Assembly: GCA_024102725.1 (NCBI GenBank)
Contig: JAGFJL010000010.1
Span: forward strand, 1-64,000
Source of the DNA: Nitrococcus mobilis
GTDB lineage: Bacteria; Pseudomonadota; Gammaproteobacteria; Nitrococcales; Nitrococcaceae
Direction: 5' to 3'
DNA: 64,000 bases
This document shows, one piece after another, positions 55,041-64,000 of this stretch; position 1 is the first letter of the stretch; the number at the start of each line of letters is the position of its first letter. The notes below the pieces were generated by a model. The model saw only the letters and a program-made list of their open reading frames with translations, was not told where the DNA came from and did not search any database. A program made the position numbers and the translations under genes.

Positions 55041-55985
55041 ATGAGCGATACCCCGCTGATCGTCTTCGCGGGCACGGCCGAATTTGCGGTACCCGCCTTG
55101 CAGCGGCTAAGCCGCGGTCCGCAGCGACTGATCGGCGTCTACACGCAGCCGGACCGGCCCGCCGGCCGAGGTCGACGACCGCGCCCAAGCCCTGTCAAAA
55201 TAGCCGCACAGGCTTACAACCTGCCTGTATATCAGCCGACGAGCCTGCGCAGCGCCACGGTGCAAGCAGAACTCGCGGAGTTGACTCCGGAGCTTATAGT
55301 GGTCGCAGCCTATGGGCTGATCCTGCCGCCGGAAGTGCTGGCGATTCCAGCGCGGGGATGCTTGAACATCCATGCCTCGCTGCTGCCGCGCTGGCGCGGC
55401 GCGGCCCCCATACAGCGCGCGATCGCCGCCGGCGATAGCCGAACGGGAGTCACTATCATGCACATGGATGCCGGCCTGGACACCGGTGCTATTCTAGCTC
55501 AGCGGGACTGCGCGATTCAGGCGAACGACACCGCTGGCGCCGTCCACGACCGGCTTGCTGAGCTGGGAGCCGAGCTCATCACGGCCACTCTACCGCGCTG
55601 GCTGGCTGGTGAGATCGAACCACGCCCCCAAAACCCGACCGAAGCCACGTATGCCGCGAAGCTACACAAAGAGGAGGCCGTCATCGACTGGCAGCGTCCA
55701 GCCACGGAGATTGCCCGCCGGATCCGGGCCTTCAATCCCTGGCCGGTTGCATACACTCAACACCATGAGCGTATCCTTCGGGTGTGGTCGGCACGGGTGC
55801 TGACCACCAAGTCGCCGATCGCCGCCGTAGGCAGCATCGTAGAAATCAGCGATGCCGGCATCGATGTGGCCACGGGCGAGGGGTTGCTGCGCATCGAAGA
55901 GTTGCAAATCCCGGGCCGTCAGCGCCAGCACGCTAAGGCGTTTCTCAACGGTTACCCCCTCGCCCCGCGTGACCACCTGGGCTAA
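55041..55985 (+). CDS. fmt: Methionyl-tRNA formyltransferase
   Basis: 314 residues (E. coli 315). FAGTAEFAVPAL opens it; the formyl-THF site includes INIHASLLPRWRGAAPIQRAI-type text, seen here as LNIHASLLPRWRGAAPIQ, and GVTIMHMDAGLDTG. Formylates initiator Met-tRNA. rsmB follows after 4 bases if it starts at the GTG. Confidence 0.96.
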   Translation: MSDTPLIVFAGTAEFAVPALQRLSRGPQRLIGVYTQPDRPAGRGRRPRPSPVKIAAQAYNLPVYQPTSLRSATVQAELAELTPELIVVAAYGLILPPEVLAIPARGCLNIHASLLPRWRGAAPIQRAIAAGDSRTGVTIMHMDAGLDTGAILAQRDCAIQANDTAGAVHDRLAELGAELITATLPRWLAGEIEPRPQNPTEATYAAKLHKEEAVIDWQRPATEIARRIRAFNPWPVAYTQHHERILRVWSARVLTTKSPIAAVGSIVEISDAGIDVATGEGLLRIEELQIPGRQRQHAKAFLNGYPLAPRDHLG

Positions 55986-55989
55986 GCCC

Positions 55990-57309
55990 GTGCCTGGTGG
56001 ACACCCCAGCCCCGCCACATCATCACGCCAGGCGGCCGTGCAGACCTTGCAAAATGTCCTGACGCACGGCCGTACGCTACCGAATGCCTTAGCGGATTCC
56101 GTAGCCGCACTACAGGACAGCCGTGACCGCGCGCTCTGTCAGGAGCTTTGCTATGGGGTACTGCGCTGGCACTCTCGACTGGAGGCGTTGGTGCTTAATC
56201 TGTTGGAACAGCGCCCACGCAATCGCGACCGCGATCTCACCCTGCTCCTCGAGCTCGGCTTGTATCAATTGCTGTATACGCAGATACCGCCGCATGCGGC
56301 CGTCTCAGCCACGGTGGACACCGCACGGGCACTGGGCAAAAGCTGGGCGGCCGGCTGGATCAACGCCGTCCTGCGACGCTTCCAGCGCGAGCGCGCTAGT
56401 CGGCTCCAAGCCGTAGATCTTGATTGCGCTACCCGCCACGCCATGCCGCCCTGGTTGCTGGGGTGGTTGGGTACGGATTGGCCGGCCGACTGGCCGTCAC
56501 TGGTGCAGGCAAGTAATGCGCGCGCACCGCTTACGGTGCGAGTCAATCGCCGCCGATGCGACCGCGATGCCTGGTTGGCGCAATTAGGCGCCGTTTCGCT
56601 TACCGGCACGCATCTCACGGAACTGCCACAGGCGGTAATACTGAGTCGAGCACTACCGGTGACTGAGCTGCCGGGCTTCGCTGACGGCGAGGTCTCGGTA
56701 CAAGACGCCGCTGCGCAGTTCGCCGCTATGCTCCTGGCTCTGCAGCCGAAACAACGTGTGCTCGACGCCTGCGCTGCACCGGGCGGTAAAACGGCTCATA
56801 TCCTGGAGCACACAGAGGTGGCTCTGACGGCGTTGGATATCGATGCGCGACGCTTGGCTCGAGTAGCAGAGAATCTGGCACGACTTGGTCTGCAGGCGAA
56901 TCTCCTGGTCGGTGACGCCACGGATCCCGCAAGCTGGTGGGACGGGCTGGCCTTCGACCGTATCCTGGTGGATGCGCCCTGTTCGGGCACCGGAGTCATC
57001 CGCCGGCATCCCGACATCAAATGGCTGCGTCGTCCTGCTGACCTGCCGGCGCTGACCGTCACCCAGCAGCGGCTGCTCAACCAGCTCTGGCCGTTGCTGA
57101 GCAGCGGCGGTAGGCTGATCTACGCTACCTGCTCCGTGTTGCGGGCCGAAAACGACGCGGTCATCGAGTCGTTTCTGCAGAGACACGAGGATGCCCTCGT
57201 CCGCGCACCCGATATTCCGCTGGGGCGCGCGCTCCAGTTCGGTCACCAGATCCTGCCCGGAGAGCGGGACATGGATGGATTTTACTACGCGTGCCTGGAA
57301 AAAGATTGA
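55990..57309 (+). CDS. rsmB: 16S rRNA m5C967 methyltransferase RsmB
   Basis: About 439 residues from GTG 55990 (E. coli 429); a longer frame overlaps fmt. The N-terminal NusB-like domain (RALCQELCYGVLRW, about 40-53) is followed by the catalytic part with DACAAPGGKTAHILE (SAM), VDAPCSGTGVIRRHPDIKW (the PC motif) and ATCSVLRAENDAVIE (the TCS motif, catalytic Cys). Methylates C967 of 16S rRNA. Confidence 0.93.
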   Translation: MPGGHPSPATSSRQAAVQTLQNVLTHGRTLPNALADSVAALQDSRDRALCQELCYGVLRWHSRLEALVLNLLEQRPRNRDRDLTLLLELGLYQLLYTQIPPHAAVSATVDTARALGKSWAAGWINAVLRRFQRERASRLQAVDLDCATRHAMPPWLLGWLGTDWPADWPSLVQASNARAPLTVRVNRRRCDRDAWLAQLGAVSLTGTHLTELPQAVILSRALPVTELPGFADGEVSVQDAAAQFAAMLLALQPKQRVLDACAAPGGKTAHILEHTEVALTALDIDARRLARVAENLARLGLQANLLVGDATDPASWWDGLAFDRILVDAPCSGTGVIRRHPDIKWLRRPADLPALTVTQQRLLNQLWPLLSSGGRLIYATCSVLRAENDAVIESFLQRHEDALVRAPDIPLGRALQFGHQILPGERDMDGFYYACLEKD

Positions 57310-57902
57310 CAACTGCGGCGTCGCATTTGCAGCGCAACAACCGGGTGCAGCTGCTCGCCTTCCTGCTGGCGCTGGTAACGACGCTGGCCAGCGCCGGAGC
57401 GGATGGCGGGTTCCGCATCCGTGCCGGCGCCATCTCCCTGCATGAGGGCGTTTATTATCTCAATGCCGAGGTGGAGTATCACCTGAGCGAGGCTGCGCAG
57501 GAGGCGCTGGACAACGGCGTGCCGCTATACGTGGAACTGGAGATCAATGTTATCCGCCCGCGCTGGTGGTCGTGGGGGTGGTTGGACGAGGTGGTCGCGG
57601 AGCTCACCCAACGCTATCGTTTGCAATACCATGCCTTGAGCCAGCGCTATATGCTCACCGCCATCAACAGCGGCGAGACGCGTAGCTTCCGTCGCCTGCA
57701 GACCATGTTGGTGGAACTCGGAAACATCCAAGGGCTGCCGGTAATCGACGCCGAACTATTGCAAGCACCGCAGCAATATCGAGTCCGTGCCCGCGCTCGG
57801 TTGGATCTCGATGCCTTACCCCGACCGTTGCGAACGGTCATCTATTTATCGCCGGAATGGCGACTGGTAAGTGATTGGCAGCAATGGCAGCTCGAATCTT
57901 GA
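57291..57902 (+). CDS. DUF4390 family exported protein
   Basis: 203 residues from GTG 57291, overlapping rsmB by 19 bases; TTG 57306 is an alternative. A hydrophobic segment (LLAFLLALVTTLASA) is a probable signal peptide or anchor. The body, VEYHLSEAAQEALDNGVPLYVELEINVIRPRWW and FRRLQTMLVELGNIQGLPV, is DUF4390. It precedes ntrYX in many gammaproteobacteria; function unknown. Confidence 0.88.
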   Translation: MPGKRLTTAASHLQRNNRVQLLAFLLALVTTLASAGADGGFRIRAGAISLHEGVYYLNAEVEYHLSEAAQEALDNGVPLYVELEINVIRPRWWSWGWLDEVVAELTQRYRLQYHALSQRYMLTAINSGETRSFRRLQTMLVELGNIQGLPVIDAELLQAPQQYRVRARARLDLDALPRPLRTVIYLSPEWRLVSDWQQWQLES

Positions 57903-60106
57903 AGCGACTGCTACTGCGTGAAGGCACGGTTCGAATCGGGCTGTGCGCGCTGCTCCTGGCTTCGCTGTATCTGCTCACGGCGGCCACGGAGAACTCGGCC
58001 CGCTTCGGTCGCCTTTACAGCTGGCTGCTGCTATTCAATACCGTCGGATTGGTAGCGCTGCTGGGACTGATCGGCCACAACCTCTGGCGGCTGATCGTGG
58101 CGTTTCGCGCGAGGCGCGCCGGCAGCCGCCTCACAGCAAGGTTGCTGTTGCTGTTCCTAGTGCTTGCGGTAGTCCCCGGCACAGTCGTATACGCCTTTTC
58201 CATGCAGTTTCTGCGCAGCGGAATCGACAGCTGGTTCGATATCCGCGTGGAAGAGGCACTGAACAACGCGCTCAAGCTCTCTCAGGCCTCGCTGGATTTA
58301 CGCATGCGCGATGTACTGAAACGCGTCGAGTCGGCCAGACACCAACTCATCGATGTGCCGGACGGCATGTTGGCGCTTACCCTCGGCGATCTACGGGAGC
58401 GGATAGAGGCCTCCGAGCTGACGCTGCTTGGTAACAACGGACGCATTATCGCCTCAAGCAGCCAGGATCCAGCCGCGATTCTTCCCCACCGTCCGGAAAA
58501 GGAGATCCTACTGCAGTTGCGCCAAGGCCGTCCCTATGTTGGTCTGGACCCGATCGACAACTCGGGCTTACAAATTTACGCGGTTATCCCGGCACCCGAT
58601 CCAACCAATCCTCAGAACAACCGCATCCTCCAGGCGCTCTTTCCGATCTCACCACACCTTGGAATTCTGGCTGGTGATGTCCAGCGGGCATTCGCCGATT
58701 ATCGCGAAATCACCTATCTGCGTGACCCACTCAAGGAGAGTTTCATTCTCACCCTATCACTGGTCCTGCTGCTGTCATTGCTGTTCGCCGTCTGGTCGGC
58801 GTTTTTCCTGGCAAAACGGCTGGTCGCACCCATCAGCGGTCTGGTCGAAGGTACCCGAGCCTTGGCGCAAGGCGATTATGGGACGCAACTGCCCTCGGCC
58901 GGAAAGGACGAACTCGGTTTCCTGGTTCAATCCTTCAATGATATGAGCCGCCGTGTGGCCCTAGCCCGTAACGCGGCACGGCAGGGTCAGGCGCAAGCCG
59001 AAGCGCAACGTGCCTATCTCGAGACGGTTCTCGGGCGGCTCTCCTCCGGCGTGCTGGCGGTTGACCACGAAGGCGTTTTGCGCACGCATAATCAGGCGGC
59101 GGACCATATCCTGACAGTGCATCTGGCCGACAGCATAGGCAAGCCGCTGATAGCAATAGCGCGGACTCATGCGAATATCGCCCCATTCGCGGATTTAGTC
59201 GCCGAACGCATGGCCAGCGGCACGGCCGAGTGGCGCGCGGAGCTGACTCTGAACACCAGCGAGGGCCGCCGGGTGCTCATCTGCAGTGGCGCCGCGCTGC
59301 CAGCCGACATAGCCTCCGGGGGCCATGTGATCGTCTTCGACGATGTCACGACGTTGATTCAGGCACAACGCGATGCCGCGTGGGGTGAAGTAGCTCGGCG
59401 TCTGGCTCATGAGATCCGCAATCCGCTGACGCCGATCCGGCTCTCCGCCGAGCGCATCCGCCATAAATACCTGCCGCGAGCCGATGCACAGAATGCGGCG
59501 GTACTCGAGCGGGCCACCCGAACCATCATTGCGCAAGTGGATAATATGCAGGCCATGGTCAAGGCATTCTCGGAGTATATGCGCCCGCCCAAGCTGGAAA
59601 TCCGGCCGCTGAACCTCAATGTGCTTATCCAAGATGCGGTAGAACTCTACCGCGGCAACCCGGATCAGCCCGAATTCGAGCTTATGCTTGCCCACAACCT
59701 CCCGACCCTGTACGCCGATGCGGGACGCTTGCGCCAACTGCTGAACAATCTGATCCGCAACGCTCTGGAGGCCAACCCAGCCGATCGCCCTTGTCGGGTC
59801 ACTATAGTCACCCGCCTGGATGGAGGTCACGATAGCGAGGCAGTGGAGCTGATAGTGAGTGACAACGGGCCGGGCTTCGCCGAAGACGTGCTCAATCAGC
59901 TCTTCGAGCCCTATGTCACTACCAAACCGAAAGGAACCGGGCTCGGCCTGCCGATCGTCAAGCGTATTGTCGAAGAACACCACGGACGCATTTCCGCACG
60001 CAATACCCGGCTGGGCGCTCAGCTCATCGTCCGCTTTCCGGTGCCGGATCACCGCCGGGATCAATCCCCGCGCCGCGCCAAGACCAGCAAAGAGACATCC
60101 CTATGA
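57884..60106 (+). CDS. ntrY: Sensor histidine kinase NtrY-like
   Basis: 740 residues from ATG 57884 (TTG at 57875 also possible). Membrane helices near 13-33, 45-66, 84-108 and 285-307; a HAMP segment after the last; a PAS domain (about 370-480); and the H-box EVARRLAHEIRNPLTPIRLSAERI (about 498-521) as in NtrY. The ATPase has LNNLIRNALEA and GTGLGLPIV. NtrY is tied to nitrogen or redox signalling. The stop overlaps ntrX by ATGA. Confidence 0.92.
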   Translation: MAARILKRLLLREGTVRIGLCALLLASLYLLTAATENSARFGRLYSWLLLFNTVGLVALLGLIGHNLWRLIVAFRARRAGSRLTARLLLLFLVLAVVPGTVVYAFSMQFLRSGIDSWFDIRVEEALNNALKLSQASLDLRMRDVLKRVESARHQLIDVPDGMLALTLGDLRERIEASELTLLGNNGRIIASSSQDPAAILPHRPEKEILLQLRQGRPYVGLDPIDNSGLQIYAVIPAPDPTNPQNNRILQALFPISPHLGILAGDVQRAFADYREITYLRDPLKESFILTLSLVLLLSLLFAVWSAFFLAKRLVAPISGLVEGTRALAQGDYGTQLPSAGKDELGFLVQSFNDMSRRVALARNAARQGQAQAEAQRAYLETVLGRLSSGVLAVDHEGVLRTHNQAADHILTVHLADSIGKPLIAIARTHANIAPFADLVAERMASGTAEWRAELTLNTSEGRRVLICSGAALPADIASGGHVIVFDDVTTLIQAQRDAAWGEVARRLAHEIRNPLTPIRLSAERIRHKYLPRADAQNAAVLERATRTIIAQVDNMQAMVKAFSEYMRPPKLEIRPLNLNVLIQDAVELYRGNPDQPEFELMLAHNLPTLYADAGRLRQLLNNLIRNALEANPADRPCRVTIVTRLDGGHDSEAVELIVSDNGPGFAEDVLNQLFEPYVTTKPKGTGLGLPIVKRIVEEHHGRISARNTRLGAQLIVRFPVPDHRRDQSPRRAKTSKETSL

Positions 60107-61452
60107 ATGCAGCGTACGTTCTGGTCGTTGACGACGAGCCGGATATTCGACAACTGGTAAAGGAGATCCTAGAGGACGAAGGCTACCAGGTAGCGACGGC
60201 GGGCAGCGCCGCCGCCGCACGAGAAGCGCGGCGGCGACGCTGCCCGGATCTGATCCTACTCGATATTTGGATGCCCGACGAAGACGGTGTCACTCTACTC
60301 AAAGAGTGGAGCGAAAATGACGCAAACCGTTGTCCAGTGGTAATGATCTCCGGGCACGGTACCGTGGAGACGGCGGTGGAGGCTACCCGTCTCGGGGCCA
60401 TTGACTTCATCGAAAAACCACTATCGATGGCCAAGTTGCTCGTGACGGTCCGTCAGGTCCTTGCCGAGAGCACCGCGAAGACGGCGCAAAGCCTCCCCCC
60501 GACAGCGACCGAACCGCTGGAGCCCATCGGCCATAGCCGCTGGCTCGTGGAATTGCGCAAGCAAATCCGACGACTCGCAGCGAGTGAAAGTCGGGTTCTT
60601 TTCAGCGGCGAGGCCGGCAGCGGCAAGACGTGTTTCGCCCGCTATCTACATACGCTGAGCGAGCGCCGGCGGGGACCGCTAGTCGAGCTCGCCGCCGGCG
60701 AAAAGGCGGCTGTGGAGTTGTTCGGCTACGAAGACACCCCCGGCCGTCTGGAAGCGGCTAGCAACGGCACCTTGGTGTTGGACGAAGTAGCCGATCTCGA
60801 GCCAGAGGCCCAGATCCGATTGGCCTCGGCACTGGAAAAACAGGGATTTCAGCGTATCGACGGCAGCCGATCACAGCCTTTGACAACCCGTATTATCGCC
60901 CTGACGCGCATCGATCTCGCCGCAGCGGTACGCGCCGGTCACTTTCGCGAGGACCTTTATTACCATCTCAATGTCGTACCGGTGCCCATACCACCGCTGC
61001 GCGAGCACATTGAAGACATCCCCGATCTGCTCAATTTCTACGTGAACCATCTAGTAGAGCAGCAAAGTCTGCCCTATCGCCGGTTCAGCGTGGCGGCCCA
61101 AAATCGGCTGCGCAACTACGCCTGGCCCGGCAATGTGCGGGAGCTGCGCAACTTGGTGCAACGCTTGCTGATCCTTGGCGAACGCTTGGAAATCACGGTC
61201 TCCGAGGTAGACAACACACTCACTGCCTCCGCGCCGACCGGTGAGATGGATGCCGCCACGAGCTTACCAAATCTGTCGCTGGACCGGCCTTTACGCGAGG
61301 CACGCGAGGAGTTCGAGCGTCTCTACCTCCAACATCAGCTCAAGCGCGCCGCCGGCAGCGTCGCCCGACTGGCCCGGCTCACCGGGATGGAACGCACACA
61401 TCTCTACCGCAAGCTGCGCGCGCTCGGAATCGATCCGAAGGAAAACGCCTGA
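60103..61452 (+). CDS. ntrX: Response regulator NtrX-like
   Basis: 449 residues. Receiver with [14 protein letters not shown] and phospho-Asp54 ([11 protein letters not shown]). The AAA+ domain has Walker A GEAGSGKT (169-176), but where NtrC proteins have ELFGHxKGAFTGA this reads [15 protein letters not shown] (205 on), so the sigma-54 contact loop GAFTGA is missing, as reported for other NtrX. The end has a Fis-type helix-turn-helix ([25 protein letters not shown]). Likely acts on sigma-70 promoters. Confidence 0.92.
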   Translation: MNAAYVLVVDDEPDIRQLVKEILEDEGYQVATAGSAAAAREARRRRCPDLILLDIWMPDEDGVTLLKEWSENDANRCPVVMISGHGTVETAVEATRLGAIDFIEKPLSMAKLLVTVRQVLAESTAKTAQSLPPTATEPLEPIGHSRWLVELRKQIRRLAASESRVLFSGEAGSGKTCFARYLHTLSERRRGPLVELAAGEKAAVELFGYEDTPGRLEAASNGTLVLDEVADLEPEAQIRLASALEKQGFQRIDGSRSQPLTTRIIALTRIDLAAAVRAGHFREDLYYHLNVVPVPIPPLREHIEDIPDLLNFYVNHLVEQQSLPYRRFSVAAQNRLRNYAWPGNVRELRNLVQRLLILGERLEITVSEVDNTLTASAPTGEMDAATSLPNLSLDRPLREAREEFERLYLQHQLKRAAGSVARLARLTGMERTHLYRKLRALGIDPKENA

Positions 61453-61532
61453 ACCCGCGCGGAGCGTCATTGGTACGCATCCACGTACCCGGCCATCATT
61501 ATGCCAACAACGCTTATGTGACTTATATCTTC

Positions 61533-62909
61533 ATGAAAATCATAATCCTCGGCGCGGGGCAGGTTGGCCGGACGGTTGCGCAAGAGCTGACCAGTGAAGC
61601 CAACGACATCACTGTCATCGATCTCAACTCGCAACTCCTACAGGAGCTTCAGGATCGGCTCGACCTTAGGACGATCGTGGGCAGTGGCACTTATCCAACC
61701 ACTCTGGCGAGCGCTGGCGCGGACGATGCGGACATGATCATTGCCGTGACCGATAGCGACGAAACCAATATGATCGCCTGTCAGGTCGCCGACACACTGT
61801 TCCACACGCCAACCAAAATCGCTCGCATTCGTGCGATGGAATACCTAAGCTGCCCGCAGCTTTTCTCTCCGGAGGCGTTGCCGATCGATGTACTGATCAG
61901 CCCCGAACAGTTGGTTACCCAATACGTCAAGCGGCTACTGGAGCATCCCGGCGCGCTACAAGTCCTGGATTTCGCTGATGGCAAAGTCCGCCTGGTGGCC
62001 GTACGCGCCTACTACGGAGGGCCTTTAGTCGGTCATGAGCTCAGTACGCTCAAAGAGCATATGCCGGGTGTCCACGCTCGAGTCGCAGCGATTTTTCGGC
62101 GTGGTCGGGCCATTATCCCGGAAGGCAATACCGTTATCGAGGCGGGCGACGAGGTATTCTTCGTGGCCGCGCAAAAGAACATCCGCGCTGTGATGAGCGA
62201 ACTCAGGCGTTTGGAAAAGCCGGTCAAACGCATCATACTCGCCGGCGGCGGCAATATCGGCAAGCGGTTGGCCGGGTCTTTGGAGGGACGCTATCAGATC
62301 AAGATCATCGAACATAATCTGCCACGCTGCCGTCTTCTATCCGAGGAGCTGAAGAAAACCATAATCCTATGCGGCGATGCGGCCGACGAAGACCTGCTAC
62401 TGGAGGAGAACATCGAGAATACCGATATTTTCTGTGGCTTGACCAATGACGACGAAGCCAACATCCTCTCGGCCATGCTGGCGAAATGGCTTGGCGCACG
62501 CACGGTTATGGCGCTGATTAACCGACCCGCCTATGTAGACCTGGTGCAATCGACCGAGGGCATCGATATCGCCTTTTCACCCCAACAAGCGACCATCGGC
62601 AGCCTGCTCGCGCATATCCGCCGTGGTGATATGGTCAATGTGCACAGCCTGCGCCGCGGCGCGGCCGAGGCGATCGAGGCGGTCGCCCACGGCGACGCAT
62701 CCAGCTCTCGGGTGGTTGGCCGGCGCATCGAGGAGATCAAGCTGCCGCGCGGTACCACCATCGGGGCGATCGTTCGTGGCGAGGAAGTGCTCATGGCACA
62801 CCACGACACCGTCATCGAGTCCGAAGACCACGTCATTTTATTCTTGGTGGACAAAAGCCGAATCGATGAGGTGGAGCGGCTGTTCCAGGTCGGCGTGACC
62901 TTCATCTGA
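61533..62909 (+). CDS. trkA: Trk potassium uptake protein TrkA
   Basis: 458 residues, the same as E. coli TrkA. Two RCK units: [15 protein letters not shown] (about 2-16) and [20 protein letters not shown] (about 232-251), each with NAD-binding Gly loops and acidic ends (VIDLN; IIEHN), and each followed by a TrkA-C domain. Cytoplasmic gating subunit of TrkH. ATG 61533 fits the family opening; the longer frame to 61470 is not supported. Confidence 0.95.
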   Translation: MKIIILGAGQVGRTVAQELTSEANDITVIDLNSQLLQELQDRLDLRTIVGSGTYPTTLASAGADDADMIIAVTDSDETNMIACQVADTLFHTPTKIARIRAMEYLSCPQLFSPEALPIDVLISPEQLVTQYVKRLLEHPGALQVLDFADGKVRLVAVRAYYGGPLVGHELSTLKEHMPGVHARVAAIFRRGRAIIPEGNTVIEAGDEVFFVAAQKNIRAVMSELRRLEKPVKRIILAGGGNIGKRLAGSLEGRYQIKIIEHNLPRCRLLSEELKKTIILCGDAADEDLLLEENIENTDIFCGLTNDDEANILSAMLAKWLGARTVMALINRPAYVDLVQSTEGIDIAFSPQQATIGSLLAHIRRGDMVNVHSLRRGAAEAIEAVAHGDASSSRVVGRRIEEIKLPRGTTIGAIVRGEEVLMAHHDTVIESEDHVILFLVDKSRIDEVERLFQVGVTFI

Positions 62910-62922
62910 GAGCCGGCTATCG

Positions 62923-64000
62923 ATGCACTTCGATGTCATCCAGCGAATCCTCGGAATGCTGATGATGGTGTTCAGCGCCACCATGCTGCCGCCCATCAGC
63001 ATTTCGCTGTGGACGCAAGATGGCGCCCTTGACTCCTTTCTTATTGCTTTTTTCGCCATTCTCGGAATCGGTGCGGGGCTGTGGTTACCTATGCGCACCC
63101 GGCACCGAGATCTGCGCTCGCGTGACGGCTTCTTCATCGTCACCCTGTTCTGGGCCGTGCTGGCCGGCTGCGCGGCGTTGCCGCTGATATTTTCCGAACA
63201 CCCCCATATGTCGCTGGCCGATGCCTACTTCGAGAGCATGTCCGGGCTGACGACCACCGGTGCGAGTGTACTAGCGCAGATCGATGCACTGCCCCCCTCC
63301 ATCCTCTATTACCGCCAGCAGCTCAATTGGCTCGGTGGGATGGGTATTATCGTGCTCGCGGTTGCCATCCTCCCCATGCTCGGCATCGGCGGTATGCAGC
63401 TCTACCGTGCCGAGACCCCGGGCCCCGTCAAGGATGCCAAGCTCACACCGCGCATCGCCGAAACGGCGAAAGCGCTCTGGTATCTCTACCTCGGGCTGAC
63501 TGTAGCCTGCGCGTTGGCTTATTGGGCCGGCGGAATGACGCTGTTCGATGCCATCGCGTACAGCTACTCCACCGTGTCGACAGGAGGGTTTGCGCCGCAC
63601 AGCGCCAGTATGGCCTATTACGAGCAACCCCTGCTCAGCTGGTTGGGCATGGTGTTTATGTTCATTGGCGGGGCTAATTTTGCACTGCACTTCAGCGTCT
63701 GGCACCGGCGCAGCCTGCGCCTTTATCTTACGGATCCGGAGTTTCTTTATTATTTGCTGATCAGCCTGGGGAGCATCGCCGTCGTCAGCACCGCTTTATA
63801 CGCCTACGGCACGAATTCCTTGATGGATGCGTTGCGCCACGGCGCCTTTCAAGTAGTGAGCTTTTCTACCAGCACTGGTCTGACTACGACAAACTATTCT
63901 ACTTGGCCAAGTTTCCTACCGGTGTGGCTGATGCTCATCAGCATCATCGGCGGCTGCGCCGGGTCCACGGCCGGCGGGGTCAAGGCAATACGCTTTCTGC
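62923..64000 (+). CDS. trkH: Trk potassium transporter TrkH, partial at right edge
   Basis: At least 359 residues from ATG 62923, in frame to the last base with no stop. Multiple membrane helices and repeats of the pore-like half-units are seen: SMSGLTTTGASVL (near 107-119), STVSTGGFAPHSAS (near 215-230), FSTSTGLTTTNY (near 318-330) and GGCAGSTAGGVKA near the edge. Forms the K+ channel of the Trk system with TrkA, its upstream neighbour by 13 bases. Confidence 0.95.
   Translation, partial: MHFDVIQRILGMLMMVFSATMLPPISISLWTQDGALDSFLIAFFAILGIGAGLWLPMRTRHRDLRSRDGFFIVTLFWAVLAGCAALPLIFSEHPHMSLADAYFESMSGLTTTGASVLAQIDALPPSILYYRQQLNWLGGMGIIVLAVAILPMLGIGGMQLYRAETPGPVKDAKLTPRIAETAKALWYLYLGLTVACALAYWAGGMTLFDAIAYSYSTVSTGGFAPHSASMAYYEQPLLSWLGMVFMFIGGANFALHFSVWHRRSLRLYLTDPEFLYYLLISLGSIAVVSTALYAYGTNSLMDALRHGAFQVVSFSTSTGLTTTNYSTWPSFLPVWLMLISIIGGCAGSTAGGVKAIRFL

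Noticed and set aside
59195-60064. 289-residue minus-strand frame inside ntrY
   Set aside because: Antisense to the conserved kinase domain of ntrY and without motifs.

Overview
The window reads as a chromosomal segment of a GC-rich gammaproteobacterium that oxidises sulfide and makes hopanoids and polyhydroxybutyrate. The evidence is classic gammaproteobacterial gene order (ruvCAB after a YebC gene; dprA-smg-topA-tsaC-hemF; def-fmt-rsmB-DUF4390-ntrY-ntrX-trkA-trkH; a GlrK/QseG/GlrR operon) combined with sulfide:quinone oxidoreductase, persulfide dioxygenase, RegB/RegA, PhaB/PhaR and a squalene-hopene cyclase cluster. An Acidiferrobacter- or Ectothiorhodospira-like sulfur oxidiser fits, but this is inference; no rRNA or tRNA gene was seen to settle it.

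Layout. 1-4.2 kb: the 5' tip of an IS transposase at the left edge, rhlB helicase, an acyl-CoA thioesterase, acpH, and a membrane protein with a possible Sm-like C-terminal domain. 4.2-6.0 kb: phaB and phaR on the minus strand. 6.4-8.1 kb: a decayed zone with a twice-frameshifted HDOD gene and a truncated, frameshifted IS630 transposase. 8.3-11.4 kb: yebC, ruvC, ruvA, ruvB. 11.4-15.0 kb: glrK, a QseG-like lipoprotein, glrR. 15.0-15.7 kb: a 0.73 kb non-coding stretch, AT-rich in part.

15.75-21.6 kb is a sulfide and redox island. sulP and a persulfide dioxygenase gene are divergent from sqr, with two overlapping perfect palindromes of the BigR/SqrR type between them. regBA converges on sqr across two large stem-loops. 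21.7-30.6 kb: an outer-membrane barrel protein, a fused two-subunit 2-oxoacid dehydrogenase E1, small DUF proteins, an alpha/beta hydrolase, a MotA/MotB-like ion-channel pair with long coiled coils, and a PerM-type permease. 30.8-33.7 kb: tex and a TerB-like gene.

33.8-43.3 kb is the hopanoid block: hpnB, hpnH, ispH, a divergent dxs, hpnG, shc and a single squalene synthase, with no hpnC, hpnD or hpnE here. It joins isoprenoid precursor supply (Dxs, IspH) to squalene, hopene and side-chain extension. 43.7-47.5 kb: two J-domain membrane proteins flanking a DUF4139 protein, then a PilZ protein. 47.6-54.4 kb: hemF, tsaC, topA, smg, dprA and a LysM protein, all on the minus strand. 54.5-64 kb: def, fmt, rsmB, DUF4390, ntrY, ntrX (lacking GAFTGA), trkA and a trkH that runs off the right edge.

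Most of the window is well-organised core genome. Its less ordinary features are the sulfide operator, the convergent stem-loops behind sqr and regA, the orphan motor-like pair, the one-enzyme squalene route and the unexplained non-coding stretches. No CRISPR array, prophage or complete defence system was seen.
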